DNA of 64,000 bases from Bidens hawaiensis. Taxonomy: Eukaryota > Streptophyta > Magnoliopsida > Asterales > Asteraceae. Where the stretch lies: the NCBI GenBank assembly GCA_021521415.1, contig JAIQDT010000027.1:4673001-4737000 (forward strand). The letters are read 5' to 3'. Below are positions 43,421-55,917 of this stretch, one piece after another. A program made the translations under genes and the position numbers. A model generated the notes under the pieces. It was not told the origin of the DNA and made no database searches. It saw only the letters and a list, made by a program, of their open reading frames with translations. Position 1 is the first letter of the stretch; the number at the start of each line of letters is the position of its first letter.

Positions 43421-45190
43421 TACACTAATTTATTTGATAATGTTGTTGTTACTGAGAATCCCACTCTTCGGATTCATGGATATCATCCACAGGAAAACAT
43501 CATTGGAGAACTTGATGTGGGCGTTCGTACACGTCATCAAGTTGCTTCATCAAGTGATAATAACATATTGTGTGCTTACACTAACTTACATTCATCGGGA
43601 ATTGTGAATCTTGCTAAGTTCAATTGCTTTCTATCTCAAGTTGAGCGAACGACAGCTCGTAAGGCACTTGAAGATCCTTCTTGGGTAGAAGCTATGCAAG
43701 AGGAATTACAGCAGTTTGCACGTTTGGGTGTTTGGGATTTAATAGACAAACCTGCTAGAGTTAAGAAAGCTATTCCGACTAAGTGGGTATTTAAGTGTAA
43801 GAAGGACGATCGAGGGGTGATTGTCTGAAACAAAGCACGTCTAGTGGTGCAAGGTTTTTATCAGCAAGAGGGTATTGATTACACAGAGGTATATGCTCCA
43901 GTTGCAATATTAGAGTCGATTCGAATCTTCCTGGCTTATGCAGCTTATAAGAATATCAAAGTTTATCAAACGGATGTTAAGAGTGCTTTTCTCAATGGTG
44001 AATTACACGAGGAAGTGTTTGTCCAACAACCACCTGGTTTTGAAGATCCTGATTATCCAGACCGTGTTTACCGTTTATACAAGGCTCTGTATGGTCTACA
44101 TCAAGCCCCAAGAGCTTGGTATGGCACGCTCCCCGACCATCTGACTGATAATGGCTTCAAACGAGGAACAGTTGACTGCACTTTATTTCATAAGACTGTT
44201 GGTGATGATCTTCTTCTAGTCCAGATTTATGTTGACGACATTATTTTTGGATCTACAAACGACACATTGTGTAAGGAGTTCGAGAAGTCCATGCAAACAA
44301 AGTTCGAGATGAGCTCGATGGGAGAGATGAATTTCTTTTTAGGGTTGCAGGTTCACCAGTCTGCTCACGGAATTTTTATTCATCAGACTAAGTATGTGAA
44401 TGACGTCTTGAGCCGATTCAAGATTTCTGCCGGAAAAATCCCTTCTACTCCTCTTCCAGTGGGTCACAATTTATCACCGGATGAATTGGAGGATTCCGTT
44501 GATCCAATCCTTTATCGTGCTATGATTGGTTCTCTAATGTATTTAATGGCTTCTCGCCCTGATATTATGTTTGCTGTTTGTCTTTGTGCTAGGTATCAAG
44601 CAAATTCACGAGTGACTCACCTAGCTGCAGTCAAGAGAATTCTTCAGTATTTGAGGGGAAATCCAGACATCGGGTTGTGGTACCCCAAGGATGATAAGTT
44701 CATTCTTACTGCCTACTCCCACTCAGATTATGGAGGATGCAAGATCAATTTCAAATCAACGACTGCGGGATGTCAATTTTTAGGAAACCGACTTGTTTCC
44801 TGGCAGTGTAAGAAGCAGACAACGGTCTCCACTTCAACCGCTGAAGCTGAGTGTGTTGCAGCCTCGAGTTGCTGTTCCCAGGTTTTGTGGATACAACAAC
44901 ATCTTCGCGACTACGGTTTGAAGTTTCTTACTACTCCCATCTTGATTGATAATTCTGCTGCTATTTGTATCACCAAGAATCCCGTACAACATTCTAAAAC
45001 GAAACATATCGAAATTCGATATCATTTTATACGGGATTGCAATGAAAAGAAATTAATCGATCTTGAGAAAGTACATACTGATTTTCAGAAAGCCGATCTG
45101 TTTACTAAATCTTTGGACAAAACGCGTTTTAAATTTTTGCTTGATTTAAACGGATTGAAGACCATCGCTGATATCCTTAAACAAGGATGA
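43421..45190 (+). pseudogene. Element G pol, 3' part (RT, RNase H)
   Basis: Continues the frame of 27017-28603 exactly after removing element I and one AACAT. Integrase-RT linker, then RT with YVDD (44228-44239) and RNase H (STSTAEAECVAASSCCSQV, where the usual Tyr is Cys), ending LADILKQG and TGA at 45188-45190. One nonsense TGA at 43826-43828 where I has CGC; CGA to TGA deamination is likely. Otherwise open. With the TAA at 27911, pol of G has two nonsense codons apart from the insertion. Confidence 0.93.
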
Positions 45191-47251
45191 CTATCTTTAT
45201 TTTCTGTCATATCTTTCTTTTAAAATTTATTTTGGTTTTAGGGGGTGAAAATCTAGAAAATACAAAAAGAGTGTGTTTTCGTTTGTATAGATAAAATCCA
45301 AAAACATTAAAAAAATTCCAAAATTCAAAAATATTGTGATTTCTGCTCTTTAATGTTTTTCCTTTACAAATTTAGAAAAACCAAAAACATTTTAAAATTT
45401 TGAAAAACCAAAAAGAATGTGATTTATATTTTGTACAGAAAAATCCGAAAATCCAAAAAGATTGTGAAGTTTATTTTGTTTATAAGAAAATTGAAAAAGA
45501 CAAAAATTGTGTTTTTAAAGTTTGTACAGAGAAAAACCAAAAAGATTTTTGCAAACGTTTTTTTTATTATTTTCTCGCTGAAAATTACGTCGGTTATTTA
45601 AGTTTGTGAAGCATGCTTGCATGTCTTGGTCCTATGATTCACTTGTGAATTGAAGGTTCGCCATTTATTTATTAACTTAAGTTAACTGGGACGATTAAAT
45701 TTATCTTTATTTTGTTTTTATGCTCCTCAAAATTTTGAGTTTTTGATGCAAAAAGAGAAAATGATAGTATATTGATTTTCTTAACCCCAAGTTCAGCAAA
45801 AAGTAAGCTTAAAAGACTGTGTGCCTAATTGCATTGGTGCATTGGTAGATCTTAAAACAACCCATTAGAGTAAAGTATGTGATATAAACATAAAGAAACG
45901 CCAAATTGAAAGGGGTGTTAGTCTCTAGCAAAAGTCTCAGTGAGGATGGCAGAAATGTAATAACCAGTCATACTCAAGCCTTATATTTGTTGATCACCCA
46001 AAAATCAAATAAAGCAAATAACAAGCTTTAAGATTCTGGACCCTGTGAGTCTTTATGCGGCTTGACCATCTGGGTATTCATAAGCATGAATATTTCACTC
46101 GCTTTCTAGAGCAAACCCAAAGTCATTAAACTTGATCACCGCTGTACTTCTTACAATTTAAATTACTGACTTGATCAAAATCCGCTGTTAGTCATACAAT
46201 TATTCCTCCTTGCGTGCGTCTTAATACCATTAAGAAACGGACCCCAAGGGATACAATGTATGTAAGCCGACAGATGGACTCGTGCATACTCACTCACAGT
46301 AAAGGAAACTTGATGCATTGCTCAAAATTTCTACAATTGGTATCAAAATTTTTGATCAAAAATGTAATGGTTTAAGTCAAGTTGGGGTGATTTGGCAAAA
46401 ATCAAATTAAGCTTGAACTGAGATTAGAGGCTGATAGTTTCTGATATTCTGTGCTTTAATTGAACTATTTAATCATATCACAAAAATACTTGAATGTGTG
46501 TTATTAGATTTATGTGGACAACAATACCAATGACCGACTTATCGCCAGTCATAATATCGCTGAAATATAAAACTTTGATGGAAGGGCAATTTGGTCAATA
46601 TGATTCTCTACTCAAACTCGACAAAAATACAAAAATATGTACTGCTTTTGATAAAATCATTGAAAAACACAAAAAGATGGTCTATTTTAAAGGATTGGAT
46701 ATTCTTCTGTAAATACATTATTTAATTCTTTAAATTTTTTTTTACAAAATACAAAAAATATTTTCGTTTTCTTTATACAAAATACTTAAATATTTTTTTA
46801 AGTTATGTTTTCGGAAATCTGAAACATTCTTAACGTATTTGGTTGTTGGGATAAAAGGGTTTCTCGATAACCTGATTAATTTATTTAATTCTTTATTTAA
46901 TTCATTAATTTATTTTATTTATTTAATTTAAAATTAAATAAAAGAGTTTAATTCGCTAAAATTCAATTCGTTATTTATGGATAATGAACTAGGTGATTCA
47001 TAGCGAACTAGCTTCAGGTTCGCTAACCTAATTCGCTTCTGCACTCTGTAACGAATCATCCCTTCGTTATGCATATTTAACGAATCATGACACGAATCAT
47101 GTCTTGATTCGCTACCTTTAATTTAACGAATCAAGTAGCGATTCGCCATCATAAGGTAACGAATTGAGTTAGCGAATGGGCAAATTCGCAAACTTTAAGT
47201 TAAACGAATCGTCTGATTCGTGCAAGTTGTGCCTAGGGCTTCGTGCACTGA
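45191..47251 (+). other. Element G spacer after pol (noncoding)
   Basis: PPT-like TTTTAGGGGGTGAAAA near 45237; repeated 'CCAAAAACATT' A-rich DNA; the hairpin block (45575-45693); a roughly 300-base stretch (about 46030-46320) strikingly similar to C; then AACGAAT/ATTCGCTA repeats from about 46950. No gene supported. Confidence 0.7.
45575..45693 (+). other. Conserved two-hairpin block, element G copy
   Basis: TCGCTGAAAATTACGTCGG to GGGACG, 119 bases. Hairpin 1: 45611-45615 with 45620-45624 (GCATG/CATGT, one G-T pair, loop CTTG). GGTCC at 45628-45632. Hairpin 2: 45637-45641 with 45646-45650 (ATTCA/TGAAT, loop CTTG). Located 385 bases past the pol stop. Confidence 0.65.
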
Positions 47252-47390
47252 TATATAAGACAAGAAAACGAATAGTATTCCACTGTTCGCCTTCTTTCTT
47301 CATCTTTAAGAAACCTATTCAAACTCTCTCTGAAAATTCGACCTTTTCGTTTGAATAATTCAAAGATCAATTTGAGTTTCTAAGGTATAA
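46950..47390 (+). promoter_or_regulatory. Predicted internal promoter and 5' UTR exon of element G accessory gene
   Basis: A dense array of AACGAATC/GATTCGCTA words (46950-47220), then TATA box TATATAAG (47252-47259), a CT-rich leader, and a splice donor CTAAG|GTATAA (47384/47385) 133 bases past the TATA. Same order and spacing as in element I, with a different repeat word. Confidence 0.6.
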
Positions 47391-48245
47391 CTGTTCTTGG
47401 CGATATCATTTTCATCAAAAATGGCCATGTATTGACTGCTAAATTATAAAATTTTAGGGGTTTAAGGGTTTTGAACTTTTGAAACTCTTTTGTGTATAAT
47501 TTATGTTCATAATTGTATGATTTTGATATCTTTATGATCGGAATCACTTTCCGATACCCTTGGTGGACTCTAATCAACATTTGATTATTGTTTGCTGGGT
47601 TTATTATTGTTGTGTGTTCTTGATGTTTACTGTTGGTTCGTTTGATCCTTAGCACATCTAGGTATTGAGTCTCAATCTTATTCACCTACATTCACTAGTG
47701 TGTTTCCGAGCTTAACGAGCTGATTATCTTGATGGTTCAATGATAGTTATGGCCTAATTGAATCTGGGTTTAAGATGTTGACTATTGTTGTTCTTGTTAA
47801 TTTTGACCTTGACTTTGTGAAGTCAAAGAAAAAGTCTTAATTTTGACCATTCGTTAGTCTTAGCGAATTGGAACTGTTTCGTGTCCAATTCGTTTAGATT
47901 TTACACGAACTAGCTTAGCGAATAAGATGTTACACGAATCAGAGTTTGATTTGCTTAAAATATAACGAACTAGTGTTTAGTTCGTTAAAATTAATTAGTG
48001 ATTCGCTAGGTTTAGTTGGTTAAGATATTTACTTGATAGCGAATCGCCTGATTCGTTATACAAAGATAACGAATGACATTTAAAAAAATATATATATCTT
48101 TTAATTAATTGATTAACTAAATTTAATATTCATTTAATTTAATTAAATGATTTAAATCGTCTAATACGCGTAACTAGATTAATTACACATATCTTTTGAT
48201 TATATATGGTGATATCTATTCTCATATTCGGTGTTATTTATATAG
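47385..48245 (+). other. Predicted 5' UTR intron of element G accessory gene
   Basis: From GTATAACTG to TTATTTATATAG, about 861 nt. T-rich, with AGCGAAT/ATTCGTTA words again in its second half (about 47845-48080). The accessory ATG is six bases past the acceptor. Element C has a matching pair (11791-12403). Confidence 0.5.
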
Positions 48246-48251
48246 TTAAAC

Positions 48252-51200
48252 ATGGCTGATCAAGAACAACAAAATCAACCGCCACAGGAACAACCTCCAC
48301 AAGGATAACCACAACAACACGATCAAGAAGCTGAAATGATTTTATTACCGTTTGATAAGAAGCACAACATATGTGCTTATGTTGATCACGACGTGACAGA
48401 TTTAAGAACGTTCGGAGCTATGTTGACTTTCTTACGCCGTTCAAAGATACATTATGCAATCACTGCTAAACCTAAGGTGTATCTTAGTATAATCAGGCAA
48501 TTCAATTTCTTACGCCGTTTAAGAACACGGCGGTATATGTTGAGGAAAATAATTGGGTTCAAGCTACAATCAATCAGATTCCTATTACGATTGATGTTGA
48601 GGTCATTCGTCGGGTACTTCAATTTGTCGATAGTGATGATCACCCGAGTGAATTCGACAGGACATTGGTTAGGGGTTTATTCACACGATTAAATTATGGG
48701 GGTGATATTCGTTGGTCTATGTTGAACAAGAATGGGTTGTGTACACCATACAAGTATCTGCTACATGTTTTATTACATTGTATGAGTGGACGTCGCGGTG
48801 GTTTTGATGAATGCAGACTAAGTTTACAATCGCCGTTTGTTGCACTAATCCTAAACAAGCCATTCAACTACTCAGAACTTATCTTTGATCATCTGAAATA
48901 GCAAGTTCAGCAAACTCTACCGTCGAAGAAGTTCTTGATGTATCCACGTTTTTTACAACTAATTATTCAGGATCTGATACCGAATTTGTTGATTGATCGA
49001 TCGTTGGTGAACGATGTTCTGGATATGGAACATATGAAAGCTGAAACGGTGTATCGTATGTTAATCTATCGAAAAGACAAGCCACATGATAAACGGATGA
49101 TTGGTCATATAATCAATCCGGATTATGTATGTCCTCCTAATGAGCGCTGGATCCATGATGATTCGGATTCCGAGCGTGAAGGTGGGAACAATGATGGTGG
49201 AGATGATGATGGTAACAATGATGATGGAAATGGTAATGGTGGAGCTGGTGAACAAGCTCTTAAAGAACAACAAGATGCAGTCGATGCTGCGCTAGCTACC
49301 ACCATGAAAGCTCAACTAGAACGAAAACGAAAGTGTAAAGCTGTAGTTACTGGGGAACCATCGAAGAAACCCCGTGTGTCTGCTGGGGCTGGAGTAATTT
49401 TTGGAACACCACCACCACGTCAATCAACTACTCAAAGCTCGGCGGTGCCGCTAACTACTAGCACTCCGATGCTTACCTTGACAACGACGATGGTGTCACA
49501 TGAGAGGCTCTGTCTTATTCCCCAAATGGCGTTGACCGAGATACCGAGGCCTCCTACTGTGTTGTCTACAGTATCTTCCACCACATCAATGAGACCACCT
49601 CATTTGCCAACAACTACTCTTCCTCCACCTCCGCCTAGTGATGTCTCCTTTATGAGGATTACTCAACCTTAAGGACCTGTTCAACCTGTTCATCCATCCG
49701 TATACAACTTGCCACCAGGTCGTCAAACTGAAATGCTGCTAAATCTGCTACACTTATACGAAAATAAAATGGCAGCTGATCGCCAAACTCAAGAACGACT
49801 CATGGAGAATCAACGAAAAATGATGATTTATATTTCTTTCTGTCAGAAGGAGACTAAGTCGTTGCGTACGATTGTTGAGTCTCAGGGGGTGAATTAAAGG
49901 AACAAGATGAGTTCATTTTACAATTAACTTGCAAAGAAGATGCCCTCAAGAAACTCAAAAATGACGATGATGATCCTGACGAATCTGATGCAGGAGGTGA
50001 GCCTAAACAATCGCATGGTTCATCCTCTGGTGCTGGTGTTAGTGGCGCTGATGAGTCGAGCAAGCAGATAATTACCTATCAAGATCCAACAGCTGCCAAG
50101 CCAATTGAAATGATTGAGGCTAACACGGTGATATTTATTGATCGATCAGGGGTGGTTAGAAGTGTGGTGAACAGAGATGAGATAGAGGTCGGTGAGTTTG
50201 TGGTTAGATCTTTGACACGGGAGCAGATTTTGATTCTGCTTGGGCTGAATGATGATCAGTTGACTGCCTTAGAGACTGAGCCCGATGTCGAAGTGATCAA
50301 TGAGGATGAAATGGATGTTGATGCGTTATTTATGGATACGGAGTTTATTTATGAGAACGAGGAGATTGAGATGGAGGATGGGACAGCTGAAGAGTACCCG
50401 GACTTGTATCAACACGTAAACGTTGATCAAGGTGCTCCTGTATTTCATGAAGACGTAATTAAAGAGACTGAGGATGAACTGGAGAAGATTGTGCAGCGAA
50501 CTGTTCCCTCACTCAAAGAAGTGACTGATGATGACATAGAAAGATGGTTCAAACGTCAGAAAGTGGGAAAGATCATTAGTGCTTATCGGTATGTAGATCA
50601 AGAAAGAAAAGATGCTGCTGCTGCTTGGATTGAGGCTAATCAGGTGACTACCTTCAAGACTGTTTCTAAGGTACATGGTGATATTGTCTCCTTGCTCTTT
50701 GATTCAGACCTTAAGGTATGTATAGTTAAGTGGGAAAAGGGTGTCCAGTATTACGAGAGGATAATGGATGTTTTAACTCTACCGCATTGGGATGTACGTA
50801 CCCTCGTGAGACGTCCATTTATCAATCGTGGGGGTCACCAAATGGCTGAGTGGTTTCATCAACACTTACTGTTCGAGGTCAATCATGGCTTCAAATTCTT
50901 CAAGCCCCAGGTCCCAAGACGTAAGCGCACTGATGAGATTGATCCAAGGACCGGCTGGAAGAAACTTGTCTTGAAAGTGAAGCTGCCAAAGACAATGAAA
51001 AGGGTTCCTGTGAAGACATTGCCTCAAGATATTTATATGTCTTTCAACCGTAGGTACTATGACAATCGTACTGGCGAGGCCGTTATTGTTCGTGGTCGAG
51101 GAATGCAGACCGAGCTCATCAAGATAATCGACCCGATGTGGTTGGTTAATTTATCAGAGACAGACAACGACGTGCTATACAGGAAGCAGATTTTGTTTGA

Positions 51201-51309
51201 ACGCCAAGAAGATTACGACCTGGCTATGCAATTCCAACGAGTTGTTCGTGTGTGTCACGAACATGGAATTCATAGTTGCAGAGACTGGCAGTCCAAGCAC
51301 TTCAAATAA
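48252..51309 (+). pseudogene. Element G accessory ('env-like') gene, broken
   Basis: ATG at 48252 with a Gln/Pro-rich start. Breaks: TAA at 48306, a frameshift near 48510, TAG at 48899, TAA at 49670, a frameshift near 49897. Then open from about 49899 to TAA at 51307-51309. Blocks shared with I: HNICAYVDHD; KYLLHVLLHCMSG; FLMYPRFLQLIIQDL; coiled coil; GEFVVRSLTREQ; EKGVQYYERIMDVLTLP; EIDPRTGWKKLVLK; FNRRYYDNRTGEAVIV; IDPMWLVNLSE. Acidic HDDSDSERE and a basic ERKRKCKAV stretch. No membrane segment. No intron is needed between its two halves, unlike element I. Confidence 0.85.
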
Positions 51310-51332
51310 GTTAAAGACAAAGAGCTCAAGAC

Positions 51333-51339
51333 GAGGGGG
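51333..51339 (+). other. Polypurine tract of element G
   Basis: GAGGGGG within ACGAGGGGGTGTC, directly before the 3' LTR. Confidence 0.8.
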
Positions 51340-51343
51340 TGTC

Positions 51344-51902
51344 TGTTAGTGCACGGTTTTGCGTCTAGAGTCTTTGTATTTATCGTTAATGTTTATTTAT
51401 CAATTAATGTAATATTTAATCTTTATATTTATCTAATTCGTTAAGATTATGTCTAGTTCGCTAGGAATGTTAGCGAACTAAGACTAGTTCGTTAAGGTTA
51501 AGTCTAGTTCGCTAGGGATGTTAGCGAACTAAGACATTATAATGTATTCCCTCCTGATTCGTTAGGGAATGTTAACGAATCAGGGGGCAGTTCGTTATGT
51601 TAAATTATGTAACGAAGAGGAAGCTGGTTCTCTAGGGGATGTTAGCGAACCAGGTCGTCCTCTATTTATAGTGAACCACTGTTCACTTTAAGTTAAGTTT
51701 TTGAGAAAAATTTATAGAGTAATATAAGTTTATTTCAGAAAAGCAATTACTCTCTCTCAAGCTTCATATTAACGTTATTGATAATATATACACATATACA
51801 ATACACTAAATCATGGTTTATTATGAGATAGATCTTTAACAGTATAATTAACAGATCTGAGATATGTGTTATTGTTACTAACTGTTAATCCGGGATTAAA
51901 CA
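51344..51902 (+). repeat. 3' LTR of element G (559 bp)
   Basis: TGTTAGTGCACGG to GATTAAACA, followed by the target duplication CCCTT (51903-51907). Differs from the 5' LTR at about 19 positions by eye, with no indels. Confidence 0.95.
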
Positions 51903-51907
51903 CCCTT

Positions 51908-52870
51908 CCCCTGGTGCTTCTTTGTTTAGCAGGTATATGGGTGAAGTGATTGAGAACTCTGGTCTGAAAAGAAAGAACAAGGAGTTGATAAAAGGAAATG
52001 CAAATTTGAAAATACAGCTCGAACAAACACAATCCAGAATTCAAACCCTGGAGGCTGAGGTTGAAAAGACCTCAACTATACCCAAAAAGGGGGATAATTC
52101 TCTTGTAACCAATATTATTATTGATGAGGTTGTGAGGATGGCTGAGAACTTTGAGGAGGATGGTTTGAAAACTATTTGTAACGTATATGGAGATGATGAG
52201 GAAGATGTTAGTAGTGAGGAAAGGATGATAAATAATGATGATTTTGAAGGAGATGAGTCTGATGGGGTAGAGCAGGAATATGATGTAGATGATGTAAATA
52301 TTGAAAATGTTATGAATAAGGATGGCACTGAAACAGAACATATTGTAATGACTGAGGCCATAGCAACTGATGCTATTGGCACTAAACCCCAAACTAAGGC
52401 TATTTTTGATGAGGAGCTGGAGAATTTAATTGATCAAGTTGAAAATTTTCCCAGTGAACCTGATGAGGTGAGGGAATATGATGATGAAAAAAGAAAATTA
52501 AAAGGGAAAGCCATAGCTGAAAAAGAAAAACAACTGCATCTCCTGGAAACTCAGAAATCTATGGATGTTGCTTTGAACATTGATGAAACTAATGAACAAG
52601 TTGCCAAAGACACACGGACACTCTGAATGTGATCTTGGAAAGGGAAAGAATAGCCAAATCTTTAACTGAGCAGGAGTTTGTTGAACATGAAATTTTTTTT
52701 AAAGAGGCTCAGATTCAGAAAAATATGAATGAAGAAGGGGAAATTGAACAAGAAATTATTGAGAGTTTGATCAAATTGAAGAAGTTTGAAGAGGTTGATA
52801 ATACCTTAGCTGTTGTTATCTTTAACTTGAAAAGGACTGAAAATGAAACACGAACTTCTACCATTGCTGA
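51908..52870 (+). pseudogene. F, right part: unrecognised coiled-coil, acidic open frame
   Basis: In frame with 19149-19409 once element G is removed. Open to TGA at 52624-52626 and then, after a one-base shift, open again to 52870 where element J interrupts. Features: a coiled coil (KRKNKELIKGNANLKIQLEQ, about 51967-52070), a very acidic region (about 52140-52310) and further Glu/Lys-rich helices (to 52830). No known domain recognised. Could be an accessory or gag-like part of another element or a host gene piece. It is now broken by G, a frameshift and J. Confidence 0.5.
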
Positions 52871-55800
52871 TGTAACACCCCGCAACCGCAGCGGAAACGT
52901 AAGCGGGATGCAACAGACACCTCTGATATCAACCACATTGTTTATAAAGAAAACTGAATGCATTAATATACTTCAAATTACATTATCTTGTATATCATTA
53001 CCGTCTAGGTGATAAACACATCTTACAATACGATACATAATACTATTTATTATAATGTATCTTAACATCCAGCACGCAAATCTTACACACATCAAGCACT
53101 TAGCACGTAATCAATCACTTCATCTTAGTTGTACCTGAAAAGCATATGAGAAAACGGGTCAACTACGAATAGTTTGTGAGTTTCACAATTCGAGTAAACC
53201 ATGATATATCAATATCAAAATATAATATTATCGATGTAATTATGCTGAGCCCACAAGTGAAACCTCTGTTAACCCAGAACACTTCCAATAACCTCTGGGG
53301 ACACTGTTAACCCAGAACACTTCCAATAACCTCTGGGGACACTGTTAACCCAGAACACTTCCAATGACATCTGGGGACACTGTTAACCCAGAACACTGTT
53401 GCGGGACCTTACAATGTTAACAACTCAGACAATTACCATCTTAGTACATTTCCGTACGATTCTCGTACAATAAACAATATATATAAATCCACGCAAATCC
53501 ATGCATTCAGTAAAATCCACGCAAATCCATGCGTTCAGTATGTACTTAAATATTTCAGTAGTAACATGCTTCCGCCCCGGGAAAACAGTTGAAACAATTC
53601 AGAAAAAGGGGCTCGTGAAACTCACCTTAGCACATGCAAGCAGGTACAACAATCATTATCAATTAACACGTCCAATCTGTAATATGATCCCTACGATCGT
53701 TATTATACAATTATTGTTTATATAATCTTTAACCTTATCAATCGGTACATCTGGGGGCACTGTTAACCCAGCACTGTACCTGTTCTGGGGGCAAGGTTAA
53801 CCCAGAAACACTTCTATTAGTTGTTTAGAGTTCCATGATCACAACTACTATTAGTTGTTTTTTCTCGTTTTGCGTGCCTAGCACGGTTATCCGTTTTTAT
53901 GTTTCAAAATGAGTTTGGTCACACACGACCTGAAAATAGTCGTTGACTGATAATTTAATTAAAGATGTGAAATTATAGCTCGGTTTAGACGTCCCGATTG
54001 GCCGCGGGACCCATTTCCGTCTTTGGCGTACCGGAAACTGTTAAAATAGGTTAAAATTACTCAAATCATCCGAATTATTTTCGGATGATTTATTTTTACT
54101 TGTCTAACCCATTTATATGAAAATAGCTCATTTTTAGGGTTTTTTTATACACCAGTCAGCTCGCTTAAGCGAACTTCACCGGTTTACGCGTTTTAACTTT
54201 AAAAGTTTGATAATTAGCACGATTAATTATCCGTTTACTCTCGGATCTTGAAATTTTGTACAAATCACTTTTTAACAGTGGGGAATTTTATAAAAATATT
54301 TCCAGAATTAATTTCTATATTTAAAATTTATTTATCTATTTTTAAACACCATTTAAACACTAAATATGTCGTAAATACCAAACGATCTTAGAAAAATCCC
54401 AAATTTTTCCTGGATGTCCCCTGCCATCCACATAGTCCCCTGTAATTTTTCCAGAACCAAAATCTTCTTTTACATGCCCTTTTTACTAAAACCGAGCTAG
54501 AAATCCCTAGAACTCGTTTAACCGAAAAGCCTACTTAGACTTCTCCAACGGACCTCAAATTTTGTGTGTGACTTATACATGATATGAAAAGCTTATCTGC
54601 AATTTTCCAGAAATTTTCATGATATTTAACTATTTTTCACCATTTTTGGCCAAAACCGAGCATTAAATTCACCAAATATTCATCCTTTATCCAAAAATTA
54701 CCAAAACTTCACAGAACTCATATTTTCATGTGTTTAACACCTCTGTAAAATTTAATGACCTAACTCTAAACGACCAACAATCTGTCCAAAAACACATACA
54801 CCGACATAAACCGAATATACCTTTCGTTTTCCGCCACTACAAGCTACAAACTCGTCTTTCCGCCTTATCTACCACTAAACACAGAGCCTACAAACAACAT
54901 ACCACAATACCAAGCAAGTTACACTCACGATCAAGCCATTTCTTTCATGGTTTCGGTTATGATTCAAAAACAAAGATTTAAACCGTAAAAATTCGTTCTT
55001 GGTTCGTTTAACCCCTTTCTTGGACCAAGATCCCTTGTATAACCCGTATACATCACTTGATCATGCAAGAATCGGTTTTCATCTTTGAAACCTCATTTTC
55101 TTGCAAATAAACTCAAGAAACGAAGATGGAAATGTGATTAACTCGCTTATTTACCTTGTTTTCTTGCTAAAAACTCTCGGTTTTGGATCATGATCTTGAG
55201 AGGATTGGAGATTGTTGGATGAGTTTGTGTGAAAAAGAAAATGAAGTGGGTTTGTGGGGGTGGAGGTCCGATCGGTCTCTTGGAGGGGTGGGGTGGGACC
55301 CACCTCTTCATTTTAGGCCACATGTTTGGATTCTCGTAATCCGGATAATGTTTTGGATAATCTGGTTCAGTTCGTTTTTCGGTTAAACGTTTAATTCGGC
55401 TTAAAACGAGGCCAAAACAGTTGTTTTTCGGCAAAAAAATGAAATTTATATAAAACCGATTTAAAAACTTTAAAAATTTAAACCATGACATTTATTATCT
55501 CAAAACATCATATTATTAATTATCGCGCATCTTTTTCGGCTTGATTGACTGTCTCTTGCTCGGTTTGGTATTAAAGGTTTCGTTTAATGTACCGTCGTAC
55601 CATTAAATCGAAATCCTTTTTCTGTGCTTTAATCCACTTATCCCGAAGCTTTAATACTTCGTAACATCACTAAATATCATATATCTCGTCTATAATTGAA
55701 CCCTCGATTCATTCGGGTTTCAATAACTATCGATCGTTTGATCGCATATTCAATACGGTGAATTATATATTCACGTACAATCAATACAATGAACCATGTA

Positions 55801-55901
55801 TTCTCGTATAATTACCATGGTAACTCATGTACCCGACATTACATATGACGTAACTAACGTCTACCGGTTAGGGTATACCTGGTTTCGTCGGAATCGTTAC
55901 A
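52871..55901 (-). repeat. 3' LTR of element J (3031 bp)
   Basis: On the plus strand TGTAACACCCCGC to GGAATCGTTACA; read on the minus strand it ends GCGGGGTGTTACA. Compared with the right copy over about 2.46 kb I count roughly a dozen to fifteen substitutions, one repeat-number change and one replaced patch. Confidence 0.9.
53268..53397. repeat. 38-bp tandem repeat in left LTR of J (3 units plus part)
   Basis: Unit starts GTTAACCCAGAACACTTCC. Full units at 53268-53305, 53306-53343 and 53344-53381, then a partial one. The right LTR has four full units. Confidence 0.93.
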
Positions 55902-55917
55902 TTCTCCCCCCGTTAAG
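55902..55917 (-). other. Polypurine tract of element J
   Basis: Plus strand TTCTCCCCCCGTTAAG; on the minus strand CTTAACGGGGGGAGAA ends against the LTR. It is preceded by CGAGGACGAAATTT, a context I remember as usual for plant chromoviruses. Confidence 0.85.

Larger units (their letters stand above)
19410..51902 (+). mobile_element. Element G: Sirevirus-like copia element with two nested insertions
   Basis: Bounded by 559-bp LTRs (19410-19968 and 51344-51902) and a perfect 5-bp duplication CCCTT (19405-19409 and 51903-51907). Removing solo LTR H and element I with one duplication copy each leaves 15,067 bp. Order: LTR, PBS, leader, gag with two zinc knuckles, pol, long spacer, accessory gene, polypurine tract, LTR. 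The two LTRs differ at roughly 19 sites by eye, so G is older than I. Gag, pol and the accessory gene all carry stops. Confidence 0.95.

Noticed and set aside
53268..53397. Regularly spaced repeats in J considered as a CRISPR-like array.
   Set aside because: Units are contiguous tandem copies without unique spacers, inside an LTR of a plant element.
53501..53725. A 74-codon frame in the left J LTR repeated at 62205-62429.
   Set aside because: Duplicated because LTRs are duplicated; no start context, domain or conservation beyond the LTR.
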